DNA from: Luteimicrobium album
GTDB lineage: Bacteria; Actinomycetota; Actinomycetes; Actinomycetales; Cellulomonadaceae
Direction: 5' to 3'
NCBI RefSeq assembly: GCF_030161555.1
Contig: NZ_BSUK01000001.1
Location: 2,046,001-2,110,000, forward strand
Length of the DNA: 64,000 bases
Every line of letters begins with the position of its first letter. The stretch's first letter is position 1. This document shows positions 25,573 to 35,108 of this stretch, one piece after another. Under the pieces are notes generated by a model. The model was not told the origin of the DNA. It was given only the letters and a program-made list of their open reading frames with translations, and did not search any database. The translations under genes were made by a program, and so were the position numbers.

Positions 25573-27188
25573 GTGTGGCCACCGTGCGCGGTCTGCGCAT
25601 CACGTTCCCCGGCCCCGACGGCCCCGTCACGGCCGTGCAGGGGCTCGACCTCGACGTCGAGCGCGGGACCTGCGTGGCGATCGTCGGGGAGTCGGGCTCG
25701 GGCAAGACCGTGACCGCGCGGGCGCTCGCGGGCCTCCTGCCGCGCACGGCGACCTGGTCCGCCGACACGTTCGAGCTCGCGGGCCGCGACGTACGCGGCG
25801 CGGACGAGCGCGCCTGGCGTCGCCTGCGCGGCCGGACCATCGGGTTCGTCCTCCAGGACGCGCTCGTCTCGCTTGACCCGCTGCGCACGCTCGGCGCGGA
25901 GGTCGGCGAGACCCTCCGGACCCACCGCCTCGCCCGCGGACGACGCGCGGTCGCGGACCGGGTGCACGCGCTCCTCGGGTCGGTGGGCGTCCCCGAGCCG
26001 GAGGTCCGGGCGCGCCAGTACCCGCACCAGCTCTCGGGCGGCCTGCGCCAGCGCGGGCTCATCGCGTCGGGGCTCGCGGGCGACCCGGACCTGCTCGTCG
26101 CCGACGAGCCCACCACAGCCCTCGACGTCACCGTGCAGGCGCAGATCCTCGACCTGCTCGCGCTCGAGAAGCAGCGCGGCGCGACGATCCTGCTGATCAG
26201 CCACGACCTGGCGGTCGTGTCCCGGATCGCGGACCGCGTGCTCGTGATGCGCGCGGGGGAGGTCGTCGAGCAGGGCGCGACCGACGACGTCCTGCGCCGG
26301 CCGCAGCACGAGTACACCCGCGAGCTGCTGCGGGCGGTGCCGTCGGCGTCGTCGAAGGGCCTGCGGCTCGTCGACCGGACCCCGCTCGTCCGGCCCGAGC
26401 CGGACCGGGCCGACGTGGTGCTGGCCGCCGAGCACCTGCGCAAGACCTACCGGGTGCACGGCCGGGGAGGGGCGAGCGAGCTCGTCGCCGCGGACGACGT
26501 GAGCCTCGAGATCGCGCGCGGCGAGACCCTCGGGATCGTCGGCGAGTCAGGCTCCGGCAAGACGACCGTCGCCCGGATCGTCCTCGGGCTCGTCGAGCCC
26601 GACGCGGGGACGGTGACGCCCGGCGGCGAGCCGTGGACGGGCGTGCCCGAGGCGCGGCGCCGGCACCTGCGCCGCGACGTCCAGCTCATCGCGCAGGACC
26701 CGCTCGGCTCGTTCGACCCGCGCTACACGGTCGGGCGGATCGTCGCCGAGAGCCTCGACGCCGTCGGCGTCCGGGGCGAGGAGCGACGTCGCCGGGTCGC
26801 CGAGGTCCTCGACCAGGTCCGCCTGGGCGCGTCGTTCGCGGACCGGCACCCGCGCACCCTGTCGGGCGGGCAGCGCCAGCGCGTCTCGATCGCCCGGGCG
26901 CTCGCCCCGCACCCGCGGTTGCTGGTCGCCGACGAGCCCGTCTCCGCGCTCGACGTGTCCGTGCAGGCCGGGATCCTCGACCTGCTCGGCGAGCTCCAGG
27001 CCGAGACCGGCACGTCGGTCCTCTTCATCTCCCACGACCTGGGCGTCGTCCACCACGTCGCCGACCGCGTGCTCGTCATGACGGGCGGGCGCGTCGTCGA
27101 GCAGGGCGACGTCGACGACGTGTTCCACCGCCCGCAGCACGAGTACACCCAGGCGCTCCTCGCGGCCCTGCCCGCACTGGCCGCCTGA
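25569..27188 (+). CDS. Dual ABC transporter ATP-binding protein (DppD-DppF fusion)
   Basis: 539 residues with two nucleotide-binding domains. Domain 1: Walker [10 protein letters not shown] (about 40), signature LSGGLRQRG, Walker B LLVADEPTTALD. Domain 2: Walker [10 protein letters not shown] (about 327), signature LSGGQRQRV, Walker [13 protein letters not shown]. Both end with the HEYTxxLL motif of peptide-type importers. Position 1 of the first signature region has RQRG instead of RQRV, a mild deviation. It powers the module 2 importer and is the last transporter gene before a 21-base gap and the monooxygenase genes. Confidence 0.92.
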   Translation: MSVATVRGLRITFPGPDGPVTAVQGLDLDVERGTCVAIVGESGSGKTVTARALAGLLPRTATWSADTFELAGRDVRGADERAWRRLRGRTIGFVLQDALVSLDPLRTLGAEVGETLRTHRLARGRRAVADRVHALLGSVGVPEPEVRARQYPHQLSGGLRQRGLIASGLAGDPDLLVADEPTTALDVTVQAQILDLLALEKQRGATILLISHDLAVVSRIADRVLVMRAGEVVEQGATDDVLRRPQHEYTRELLRAVPSASSKGLRLVDRTPLVRPEPDRADVVLAAEHLRKTYRVHGRGGASELVAADDVSLEIARGETLGIVGESGSGKTTVARIVLGLVEPDAGTVTPGGEPWTGVPEARRRHLRRDVQLIAQDPLGSFDPRYTVGRIVAESLDAVGVRGEERRRRVAEVLDQVRLGASFADRHPRTLSGGQRQRVSIARALAPHPRLLVADEPVSALDVSVQAGILDLLGELQAETGTSVLFISHDLGVVHHVADRVLVMTGGRVVEQGDVDDVFHRPQHEYTQALLAALPALAA

Positions 27189-27209
27189 AACCCCGAGAAA
27201 GGACACCCC

Positions 27210-28321
27210 ATGGCCGCGATCCACGGTCTCGACCTCATCGACGCCCCCGCCGGAGCGACCCCCGAGCAGGTCACCGCGCGCCTGCAGGAGGTCGTGCGCA
27301 ACGCCGTGCTCTTCGAGGAGCTCGGGTTCGACGGGTTCGCCGTCGGCGAGCGCCACCACACCCCGTTCGTGTCGAGCGCGCCCCCGGTCGTGCTGTCGCA
27401 CATCGCCGCGAGGACGTCGCGCATCCGCCTGTTCACGGGCGTGACGCTGCTGTCGGTGCTCGACCCGGTCCGGGTCGCCGAGGACTACGCGACCCTCGAC
27501 CACCTGAGCGGCGGCCGCCTCGAGATCATCGTCGGGAAGGGCAACGGGCCCGAGCAGGCCGAGCTGTTCGGCATCGGGCGGACCGAGGCCTGGGACACGC
27601 TCGAGGCCAACTACCGGCTGCTGCGGCAGCTCTGGTCGGGCGAGCCCGTGACCTGGGACCCGCCCGAGGGCCTCCCGACGATCCGCCGGACCCGCTGCGC
27701 GACGCGCAGGTCTTCCCGCCGCCCCTGCAGCGCCGCATCCGTGTGTGGCACGGCTCGGCGACCGCCGAGCGCAGCGTCGAGCTGGCCGCCGAGTACGGCG
27801 ACCCGATCTTCTCGGCCAACGGGTTCAACCCGCTCGAGTACTACGCGCGGCTCGTCCGGCACTACCGCGAGTCGTGGGCCGCGCGCGGGCGCGACCCGCA
27901 GGACGCGCTCGTCGGCGCGGGGCACGGCTACGTGTACGTGGCCGAACGCTCGCAGGACGCCGTGGAGGCGTTCCGGCCCGTCTACGAGGTGCAGGCCGCG
28001 CGGCTGCGGGCCGCCAACACCAACCTCCCCGGGACGGTGACCTTCTGGGAGTCCTACGAGGACTTCCTCGAGCGCGGGTCCTGGCTCATCGGCAGCCCGC
28101 AGCAGGTGCTCGACAAGGTGGCGCGCTACCACGAGGCCTTCGGGCACCAGGTCATCAACGTCGCCGGCAACAAGGGCGGGCTCGGGCAGCAGGAGTGGGA
28201 GGACTCGCTCCGCCTCTTCGTGTCCGACGTCGTACCCGAGCTGCGCCGCACCATCCCCGACCCGCCCACGCCCGAGCAGAGCGCCGACGTCACCGAGCGC
28301 GCGACCGCCACCGCCGCCTGA
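27210..28321 (+). CDS. LLM-class FMN-dependent monooxygenase, CE1758-like (frameshifted at 27674-27676)
   Basis: About 371 residues after restoring one C in the CCC at 27674-27676. Pieces: ELGFDGFAVGERHHTPFVSS, RIRLFTGVTLLSVLDPVRVA, LSGGRLEIIVGKGNGPEQAE, then RIRVWHGSATAERSVELAAE, EYGDPIFSANGFNPLEYYA and HQVINVAGNKGGLGQQEWED. This matches a luciferase-like subfamily distinct from NtaA, with the HH motif in the ERHH segment. It uses reduced FMN from a separate reductase. It follows the ATPase gene within module 2. Substrate unknown; sulfur-compound oxidation is inferred from riboswitch control. Confidence 0.82.
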
Positions 28322-28346
28322 CCGCCCACCGCAGAAGGAGACCCCC

Positions 28347-29591
28347 GTGTCCCAGCCCACGAACGTCCCCCTGTCCGTCCTCGAGCTCGCGCCCGTGAGC
28401 GTCGGGCAGCCCGGAGCCGAGGCGGTCCGTGCCGCGCTCGACGTCGCCCGCGCCGCCGCCGACGCCGGGTACCGCCGGATCTGGTTCGCCCAGCACCACC
28501 TGTCGCCGGGCGTGGCGTCGGCGCAGCCCGCCGTGCTGGCGGCGCTCGCCGCCGAGCGGACGACCCGCATCCGCGTGGGGTCGGGCGCCGTCCTGCTGGG
28601 CGGCACGACCCCGCTGGTCGGTGCCGAGCAGTTCGGCACGATCGCCGCCGCGCACCCGGGCCGCGTCGACCTGGGCGTCGGCCGCGCGCACGTCATCCCT
28701 CCCGCCGACGGCGCCGCGAGCGCCGAGCGTGAGCCCGGCGGCTCCGCGTCGGACGCCGAGGCGGCCGCCCCGGGCACCGCCGTCGTCGAGAAGACGGTCG
28801 AGTCCCGGGTCGTCGACGGCCTCGTCGTCCCGCCGCCCGTGCGGTTCGACCTGTCCAACCCCGCCCTCAAGCGCCGCCTCCTCGCGCACCGCGAGATCGT
28901 GGGCTCGCGCGAGGCCGGCGCGTTCCGCGCCGAGCTCGAGCAGGTCCTCGCGCTGCGCGCGGGCACGTTCGCGTTCGACGGGCTCGCGTTCACCAGCCCG
29001 CCCGTCGAGGGCGCCGACTTCGACCTGTGGGTGCTCGCGTCCAGCGGCGGGGAGAGCGCGCGCGTCGCGGGCGAGCTCGGCCTGCCGCTCGCGGCGAACT
29101 ACCACGTCGCCCCGGGGAACGTCCTCGAGACGGTCGCGGCGTACCGCGCGGCGTTCCGGCCCGGCGTGCTCGCCGAGCCGTACGTCGTCGTGTCGGCGGA
29201 CGTCCTCGTCGCGGAGACGGGCGCCCGTGCCCGCGAGCTGGGCGCGCCGTTCGCCGACTGGGTCCGTTCCATCCGCACGGGGGTCGACGGCGCGATCGCG
29301 TTCCCCGAGCCCGGCACGACGCAGCCGTTCGAGGAGTGGTCCGACGAGGACCGCGCGCTCGTCGCCGACCGGGTCGAGTCGCGGTTCGTGGGCTCGCCCG
29401 ACGAGGTCGTGGCGGGGCTCGAGTCGCTCGTCCGGGCGACGGGCGCCGACGAGCTGCTCGTGACGACCGAGGCGTTCGACCCGGCCGACCGGGTGCGGTC
29501 GTTCGAGCTGCTCGCGGCCGCGTGGGCCGAGCGCGCACCCGTCCAGCCTGCGCGCGAGGCGGGGAGCGGGTGTCCGACGGCGCGGTCCTGA
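28347..29591 (+). CDS. LLM-class oxidoreductase, MsnO8-like
   Basis: 414 residues from a GTG preceded by AGAAGGAG. N-terminal PLSVLELAPVSVGQPGAEAV, GYRRIWFAQHHLSPGVASAQ, RIRVGSGAVLLGGTTPLVGA and HPGRVDLGVGRAHVIPPADG define the MsnO8-type luciferase-like group, which lacks the long NtaA insert. A charged low-complexity insert (about residues 120-150) is unusual. It overlaps the start of the rhodanese gene by 22 bases, larger than other overlaps here, so its real C-terminus may be altered by a local base error. FMN-dependent; substrate not determined. Confidence 0.8.
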   Translation: MSQPTNVPLSVLELAPVSVGQPGAEAVRAALDVARAAADAGYRRIWFAQHHLSPGVASAQPAVLAALAAERTTRIRVGSGAVLLGGTTPLVGAEQFGTIAAAHPGRVDLGVGRAHVIPPADGAASAEREPGGSASDAEAAAPGTAVVEKTVESRVVDGLVVPPPVRFDLSNPALKRRLLAHREIVGSREAGAFRAELEQVLALRAGTFAFDGLAFTSPPVEGADFDLWVLASSGGESARVAGELGLPLAANYHVAPGNVLETVAAYRAAFRPGVLAEPYVVVSADVLVAETGARARELGAPFADWVRSIRTGVDGAIAFPEPGTTQPFEEWSDEDRALVADRVESRFVGSPDEVVAGLESLVRATGADELLVTTEAFDPADRVRSFELLAAAWAERAPVQPAREAGSGCPTARS

Positions 29592-29911
29592 TCGACGTGC
29601 GCAGCGCGGGCGGCCGCGCCGCGACCGGCGCGATCCCGGGCGCCCGGATCACCGACCGCAACCGCCTCGAGACCCTGTTCGACGACGCCGGCACGCCGCT
29701 CGTGGCCCTCGACACCCCGATCGTCGTGGTCTGCGGGTCGGTCAACGGCTCGGGACCGGTGGCGCGCGAGCTGCGCCGTCGGGGGTTCACCGACGTCACG
29801 CACGTCGACGGCGGCTTCCCGGCCTGGAAGGACGCCGGCCTGCCCACCGCGGACGCGACGCCCGAGCCCGCCGACGAGGCGCGCGACCTCGCGCCGGCGG
29901 CGCGCGCATGA
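29570..29911 (+). CDS. Rhodanese-like domain protein (single domain)
   Basis: 113 residues from GTG 29570. One rhodanese domain: VLIDVRSAGGRAATGAIPGA at the N-terminus, the active-site loop VVVCGSVNGSGPVAREL with Cys55, and FTDVTHVDGGFPAWKDAGLP near the end. The Cys loop (CGSVNGSG) is a plausible persulfide-forming loop. Rhodaneses carry sulfane sulfur from cysteine or thiosulfate. Finding one between monooxygenases in a SAM-regulated operon supports a sulfur-handling role. The start is set by the overlap and by similarity of the first strand. Confidence 0.82.
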   Translation: MSDGAVLIDVRSAGGRAATGAIPGARITDRNRLETLFDDAGTPLVALDTPIVVVCGSVNGSGPVARELRRRGFTDVTHVDGGFPAWKDAGLPTADATPEPADEARDLAPAARA

Positions 29912-30465
29912 GCGAGGTCCTCGAGGCGGCGCCGCGCCCGACCGCGGCGGCCGTCGTCGTGCGGCTCGCGGAGCCCGCCCAGCACGAGGCCGTCGGCGAC
30001 CTGCTCGAGCGTGCGTACACCGCGGACTACGCGATCGGCGACGAGTACCGGGCGTCGCTGCACGCGGTCGCCGAGCGGGCCGCGGAGCACCAGGTCTGGG
30101 TCGCGGCGCGGGGCGAGCAGCTCCTGGGGAGCGTCGCCACCCCGCGCCCGGGCCGGACGATCTCGCCGCTCGCCCGGCCCGGCGAGCTCGACTTCCGGCT
30201 CCTCGGTGTCGACCCCTCCGCGCGCGGCCAGGGGATCGGCCGGCTGCTCACCCGGCACGTGATCGACCTGGCCCGCGAGCGCGGTCTCGTGCGCGTCGTC
30301 ATGAACTCCGGGCCGCGCATGCTGCCCGCCCACCGGCTCTACGCGTCCCTCGGGTTCGTACGCCTGCACGAGCGCGAGACCCACGTCGTCGAGGGCGGGA
30401 CGCTGCTCGCGTTCGGCCTCGACGTCACTCCCGACCACCCCACCGACGACCGAACGGAGTCCTGA
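29908..30465 (+). CDS. GNAT-family N-acetyltransferase
   Basis: 185 residues, ATG inside the rhodanese stop. Motif A: LLGVDPSARGQGIGRLLTRH; then RERGLVRVVMNSGPRMLPAH and YASLGFVRLHERETHV. An N-terminal LLERAYTADYAIGDEYRASL segment matches a subgroup in which substrates are small amines. Followed 2 bases later by an SsuD-like gene. Third GNAT of the sulfur locus; target unknown. Confidence 0.82.
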   Translation: MSEVLEAAPRPTAAAVVVRLAEPAQHEAVGDLLERAYTADYAIGDEYRASLHAVAERAAEHQVWVAARGEQLLGSVATPRPGRTISPLARPGELDFRLLGVDPSARGQGIGRLLTRHVIDLARERGLVRVVMNSGPRMLPAHRLYASLGFVRLHERETHVVEGGTLLAFGLDVTPDHPTDDRTES

Positions 30466-30467
30466 CC

Positions 30468-31604
30468 ATGCCCGTCGAGTTCCTCGGCATCGCGACCACG
30501 AGCGACGCCTCCGAGACCACCGCCCCCACCACGAAGCCCGTGGACCTGCGCTACCTCGAGCGCATCGTCCGCGCCCACGAGGACAACGGGTGGACGCGCG
30601 TCCTGTTCGCCTACGGGTCGAGCGGCCTCGAGCCGTCGGCGCTCGCGGGCTGGATCGCGGCGAACACGGAGTCGATCGAGCTCCTGCTCGCGCACCGGCC
30701 GAACGTCTCCTACCCGACCTTCGCGGCCAAGACGTTCGCGACCCTCGACCAGGTCTCCGAGGGCCGCCTGTCCGTGCACTTCATCACGGGCGGCAACGAC
30801 CACGAGCAGGCGCGCGAGGGCGACCGGCTCACCAAGGACGAGCGGTACGCCCGGACCCACGAGTACATCCGGATCGTCAAGCAGGCGTGGACGAGCGCCG
30901 AGCCGTTCGACCACCACGGCGAGTTCTACGACTTCGACGACTTCGTCCTCGACGCGAAGCCCTACGAGGGCCGGGTCCCGACGATCTCGTTCGGCGGCTC
31001 GTCGGACGCCGCCTACAAGGTCGGCGCCGCCGAGGCCGACATCTACGCCGTCTGGGGCGAGCCCCTGGACCGGACCGCGGAGCAGATCGCCCGCATCCAC
31101 GACGAGGCGCGCGCCGCCGGACGCACGACCCTCCCGCGCATCCACGCCGCGTTCCGGCCGATCATCGCCCCGACCGAGGAGCTCGCCTGGGAGAAGGCCC
31201 ACGCGATCCTCGGGCGGATCGAGGACCGCAAGGCCGGCGCGGGCGACCAGCTGCGCCGCTACCGTCCGGGCGCCCCCGAGAACGCGGGCTCCCAGCGGCT
31301 GCTCGAGATCGCCGAGCAGGGCGAGCGCTTCGACACCGCGCTGTGGACCGCGACCGCGAAGGCGACCGGTGGCGCGGGGAACTCGAACGCGCTCGTCGGG
31401 ACGCCCGAGACGGTCGCGCAGGCGCTCCTCGCGTACTACGACCTGGGCGTGAGCGTGATCTCCGCACGCGGCTACGACCTGCTCGACGACGCGATCGACT
31501 TCGGCCGCTACGTCATCCCGATCGTCCGCGAGGAGGTCGCGAAGCGCGACGCCGCGCGCGCGGCGGACACCAGGGCGGTCGGGGCGGCGGAGACGGCGGC
31601 ATGA
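30468..31604 (+). CDS. LLM-class monooxygenase, alkanesulfonate monooxygenase (SsuD)-like
   Basis: 378 residues, intact. Blocks resembling SsuD: KPVDLRYLERIVRAHEDNGW, LLAHRPNVSYPTFAAKTFAT, LDQVSEGRLSVHFITGGNDH, GDRLTKDERYARTHEYIRIV, TISFGGSSDAAYKVGAAEAD and IYAVWGEPLDRTAEQI. SsuD desulfonates C1-C14 alkanesulfonates to aldehyde and sulfite with FMNH2 from SsuE. No ssuABC-type taurine/sulfonate transporter is adjacent; import would be through the dipeptide-type systems. An SsuE-like reductase is encoded on the opposite strand at 44981-45581. Substrate specificity is inferred, not proven. Confidence 0.85.
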   Translation: MPVEFLGIATTSDASETTAPTTKPVDLRYLERIVRAHEDNGWTRVLFAYGSSGLEPSALAGWIAANTESIELLLAHRPNVSYPTFAAKTFATLDQVSEGRLSVHFITGGNDHEQAREGDRLTKDERYARTHEYIRIVKQAWTSAEPFDHHGEFYDFDDFVLDAKPYEGRVPTISFGGSSDAAYKVGAAEADIYAVWGEPLDRTAEQIARIHDEARAAGRTTLPRIHAAFRPIIAPTEELAWEKAHAILGRIEDRKAGAGDQLRRYRPGAPENAGSQRLLEIAEQGERFDTALWTATAKATGGAGNSNALVGTPETVAQALLAYYDLGVSVISARGYDLLDDAIDFGRYVIPIVREEVAKRDAARAADTRAVGAAETAA

Positions 31605-32686
31605 CGTCTCGGCCGGCGCTGCCCGTCGGCGTCGAGCTCGACGGGGCCGGTGCGCACCCCGCCGCGTGGCGGCTCACCGGCCACGCGCTCGACCCGCGAC
31701 GACTGGCCGACGCCGCCCGTGCCGCCGAGGAGGCCGGGTTCGGCTTCGTCTGGCTCGCGGCGGCCCGGCCGTGGGAGGCGACCGGAGGTGTCTCGGCCCG
31801 GCTCGAGCCGGTCGAGGCCGCGGCGTTCCTCGCCGCCGTCACGACGCGGGTCGGGCTCGTCGCCGAGACGACGCTCGAGGGCGCCGAGCCGTTCCACCTC
31901 GCGAACCGGCTGGCGAGCCTCGACTGGGCGGCACAGGGCCGGGCGGGCTGGGCGCCCGTCTGGTCGGCGGACCGGTCCGTGCCCGACGGCGCCCTCGGGT
32001 CGAGCGAGCACACGGAGCACGAGGAGGTCGTCGACGCCGTCCGCGCGCTCTGGGACACCTGGGAGGACGGGGTCTTCCTGGCCGACGAGGCGAGCGGCCG
32101 CTTCCTCGACCTCGACCGCTGGCACTACGCGGACTTCCGGGGCGAGCACGTCGCGGTCAAGGGTCCGGCGATCACGCCGCGCCCGCCGCAGGGCCACCTG
32201 CCGGTGCTGGGCCACGGCCCCGGCGTCGACGTCGTGCGCGTGGGCGGCGCCGACCCGGCCGACGCTGCCGCCCGGGCGGACGCCGCACGCGCCGCGGGCG
32301 CCCGCGTCCTGCTGGACGTCGAGGTGCTGCTCGACGCCGACCGGCCCGCGGCCGCACGCCTCGCCGAGCTCGACGCCCGCGCGACGTGGGCGCCGACCGG
32401 GCAGCTCCGGCTCGTCGGCGCGCCCGCCGCGGTCGCGGAGACGCTGGCCGGCCTGGCCGCGCACGTCGACGCGATCCGCCTCGACCCGGCCGTCCTCGCG
32501 GTCGACGCGCCCGTCCTCGCCACGCAGGTGCTGCCCGCGCTGGCCTCTGCCGGGACGCGGGCGCCGTCGTCGGGCGCGGTACTCGCGCTCCGCACCGCGC
32601 TCGCCCTGCCGCCCGCGGGCAACCGGTTCGCCGGCCGGCGAGCGTCCGACGACCGACCCACGACCGCAGGAGGCCGAGCCGCATGA
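31601..32686 (+). CDS. LLM-class flavin-dependent oxidoreductase, short type (paralogue of 8229)
   Basis: 361 residues, ATG in the stop of the SsuD-like gene. Same architecture as the gene at 8229: LPVGVELDGAGAHPAAWRLT, TTRVGLVAETTLEGAEPFHL, AAQGRAGWAPVWSADRSV, VRALWDTWEDGVF and VAVKGPAITPRPPQGHLPVL. The second half is Ala-rich and more diverged (LAGLAAHVDAIRLDPAVLAV). It may be the non-catalytic or variant partner of the following NtaA-type gene, with which it forms a repeated gene pair. FMN-binding fold; substrate unknown. Confidence 0.78.
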   Translation: MTSRPALPVGVELDGAGAHPAAWRLTGHALDPRRLADAARAAEEAGFGFVWLAAARPWEATGGVSARLEPVEAAAFLAAVTTRVGLVAETTLEGAEPFHLANRLASLDWAAQGRAGWAPVWSADRSVPDGALGSSEHTEHEEVVDAVRALWDTWEDGVFLADEASGRFLDLDRWHYADFRGEHVAVKGPAITPRPPQGHLPVLGHGPGVDVVRVGGADPADAAARADAARAAGARVLLDVEVLLDADRPAAARLAELDARATWAPTGQLRLVGAPAAVAETLAGLAAHVDAIRLDPAVLAVDAPVLATQVLPALASAGTRAPSSGAVLALRTALALPPAGNRFAGRRASDDRPTTAGGRAA

Positions 32687-34063
32687 CCGCCGATCCGCGC
32701 CGATCCCACGACTACCCGCGCCCCGACGCCCGGATCCACCTCAACCTGTTCCAGCCGTTCGGCCCGGTCTACGAGTGGTCGAGGACCCCGCGGCCGCAGG
32801 ACTACTACGAGTTCGAGAGGTATGCGGAGCTCGTGGCGACGGCCGAGCGCGGCCTGTTCAGCGCCGTCTTCCTGGGGAGAGCCTGCGGCTGCGCGAGCAC
32901 CTGGGCGCGCTCAACGACATCGCGGTCACGGGCCGCCCGGACGCGCTCACGCTGTTCGCGTACCTCGCGGCGCGGACCACGCACATCGGGTTCGTCGCGA
33001 CCCTCAACACGACCTACTCGGAGCCCGCCGAGCTCGCGCGACGGCTCGCGACCGTCGACCTGCTCACCGGTGGCCGGGCGGGCTGGAACGTCGTGACGAC
33101 GCACAACGCGTGGACGGGCGAGAACTTCCGCCGCGGCGGGTACCTCGCCGCTGCGGACCGCTACCGCCGGGCCGAGGAGTACGTCGCCGTCGTCCAGGAG
33201 CTGTGGGACGCCTTCGGGGCCGACGGCGTCCCGCGCCCGGTCTCACGCCACGGCGCCTTCGTGGACGTCGACGCCGTCCCCTCGGTGCCGCCCAGCCCGC
33301 AGGGCCAGACGGTCTACTTCCAGGCGGGCGACTCCGAAGAGGGCGCGACTTCGCGGCCCGCCGCGCGGAGGGCGTCTTCACGCACCACATCGAGCACGAC
33401 GACGCGGTGGCGTTCACCGCGGACCTGCGCCGTCGGGCGCGCGCGTACGGGCGTCCGGGCGACGACCTCAAGGTGTTCCCGGGCGCGGCCGTCGTCGTGG
33501 CCCAGACCGACGCCGAGGCACGCGACAAGGCACGGCACTTCCGGGACGTGTTCCTCACGGACCGTCGCATCCGCCAGGTCGTCGAGTCGGTGTGGGGCCG
33601 GGACCTGTCCGACGAGCTCGACATCGACGGCGCGCTGCCGGCCGCGGGGCCGTCGGTCGCGGAGCAGACGCTCACGCACGGCGTCGTCAACAGCGCCGAC
33701 GACCCGCGCCGCAAGGCCGCCGAGTGGCGCGCCCTCGCCGAGCAGCGCGGGTTCACGGTCCGTGGGCTCGTGGAGCACCTGTCGAGCACGCGCGAGTTCG
33801 TGGGCACGCCGGCGGCGGTCGCGGACGAGCTCGCGTACCTCGTGCGGTCCGACGCGTTCGACGGGCTGAACGTGACGCCGCAGGCGTTCCCCGACGGTCT
33901 CGACGACGTCGTGGACCTCCTGGTGCCCGCGCTGCAGGAGCGGGGCGTGTACCCCGAGGCGTACGCGGGGACGACGCTGCGCGAGAACCTCGGCCTCCCC
34001 GAGTCCGTGGGGCACCGCGTCCCCGAGCTGGCCCTCCTCGCGGACGCCCGGGCGGCGTCGTGA
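32683..34063 (+). CDS. LLM-class FMN-dependent monooxygenase, NtaA/SnaA/DszA family (two frameshifts)
   Basis: About 460 residues after adding one G at each of 32874-32877 and 33341-33343. Joined pieces: ARIHLNLFQPFGPVYEW, SAVFLGESLRLREHLGALND (restored), HIGFVATLNTTYSEPAELAR, GGRAGWNVVTTHNAWTGENF, YRRAEEYVAVVQELWDAF, GQTVYFQAGDSEEGRDFAAR (restored), and the C-terminus DGLNVTPQAFPDGLDDVVDL. Strong match to the NtaA-like subfamily and to the gene at 9416. Overlaps both neighbours by 4 bases (ATGA, GTGA). Needs a flavin reductase. Confidence 0.82.
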
Positions 34064-35108
34064 GCGCGCTGTTCGACCCGCTCACGCTCCGCGGGACGTC
34101 CTTCGCGAACCGGCTGTGGGTCTCGCCCATGTGCCAGTACTCCGCGCAGGACGGCCTCCCGGGCTGCTGGCACACGGTCCACCTGGGCGGCCTCGCGCGC
34201 GGCGGGTTCGGGCTGGTCCTCGTGGAGGCCACGGCCGTCTCCCCGGAGGGGCGGATCACCCGCGGCGACGCCGGCCTGTGGAACGAGTGGCAGCGTGGCG
34301 CGTGGGCGCGGATCGTCGACACCGCCCACGGGCTCGGGGCGAAGATCGGGATCCAGCTCTCGCACGCGGGGCGCAAGGCCTCGATCCCCGTGCCGTGGAG
34401 CGAGGGCCCCGAGGCGCGGCCGTGGACCCCGCTCGCGGCCTCGGCGCTCGCGCACCCGGGCTTCCCGGGACCGCGCGCGGCCACGGCCGGCGAGCTGGCC
34501 GACGTCGTCGCCGCGTTCGCGCACAGCGCGCGGCTCGCGGTCCAGGCCGGGTTCGACGCGGTCGAGCTCCAGGTGGCCCACGGCTTCCTGCTGCACGGGT
34601 TCCTCTCGCCCCTCGCCAACGAGCGCGACGACGGCTACGGCGGCTCGGACGAGGCGCGCCTGCGCCTCGCGCTCGAGGTCGTCGCGGCGGTGCGCGCCGA
34701 GCTGGGCGACGTGCCGCTCCTGGCCCGGGTGTCGTCGTCGGACTGGCTCGACGGCGGCCTCACCGTGCCCGACGTCGCGCGCGTCGCCAAGCGGCTCGTC
34801 GCGGCCGGCGTGGACCTCGTCGACGTGTCGACGGCCGGTCTCCTCCCGGCGGACGTCCCCGTCCGGCCCGGGTACCTGGTGCCGGACGCCGCGACGATCC
34901 GGGGGAGGTCGGGGCGCCGGTGGGCGTCGTCGGGCTCGTCACGGAGGCGGCGCAGGCGGAGGCCGTGGTCGCGGACGACCGGGCCGACGTCGTGCTTGTC
35001 GGGCGGGCCGCGCTGCGCGACCCGCAGCTCGCGCGACGGTGGGCGCACGAGCTCGGCGACGAGCGCGTCGTCGCGTGGCCCCCGCAGATCTCGCGCGGGG
35101 CCTGGTGA
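34060..35108 (+). CDS. Old yellow enzyme family NADH:flavin oxidoreductase, YqjM-like (frameshifted at 34901-34905)
   Basis: About 349 residues after adding one G to the G5 run at 34901-34905. FMN-binding TIM barrel: LFDPLTLRGTSFANRLWVSP with PMCQYS, HTVHLGGLARGGFGLVLVEA, IGIQLSHAGRKASIPVPW (HAGRK), GFDAVELQVAHGFLLHGFLS, ANERDDGYGGS, and, in the restored frame, DVVLVGRAALRDPQLARRW. Such enzymes reduce activated C=C bonds with NAD(P)H. In this locus it may reduce an unsaturated product or a flavin-linked intermediate. GTG start overlaps the LLM stop. Confidence 0.85.
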
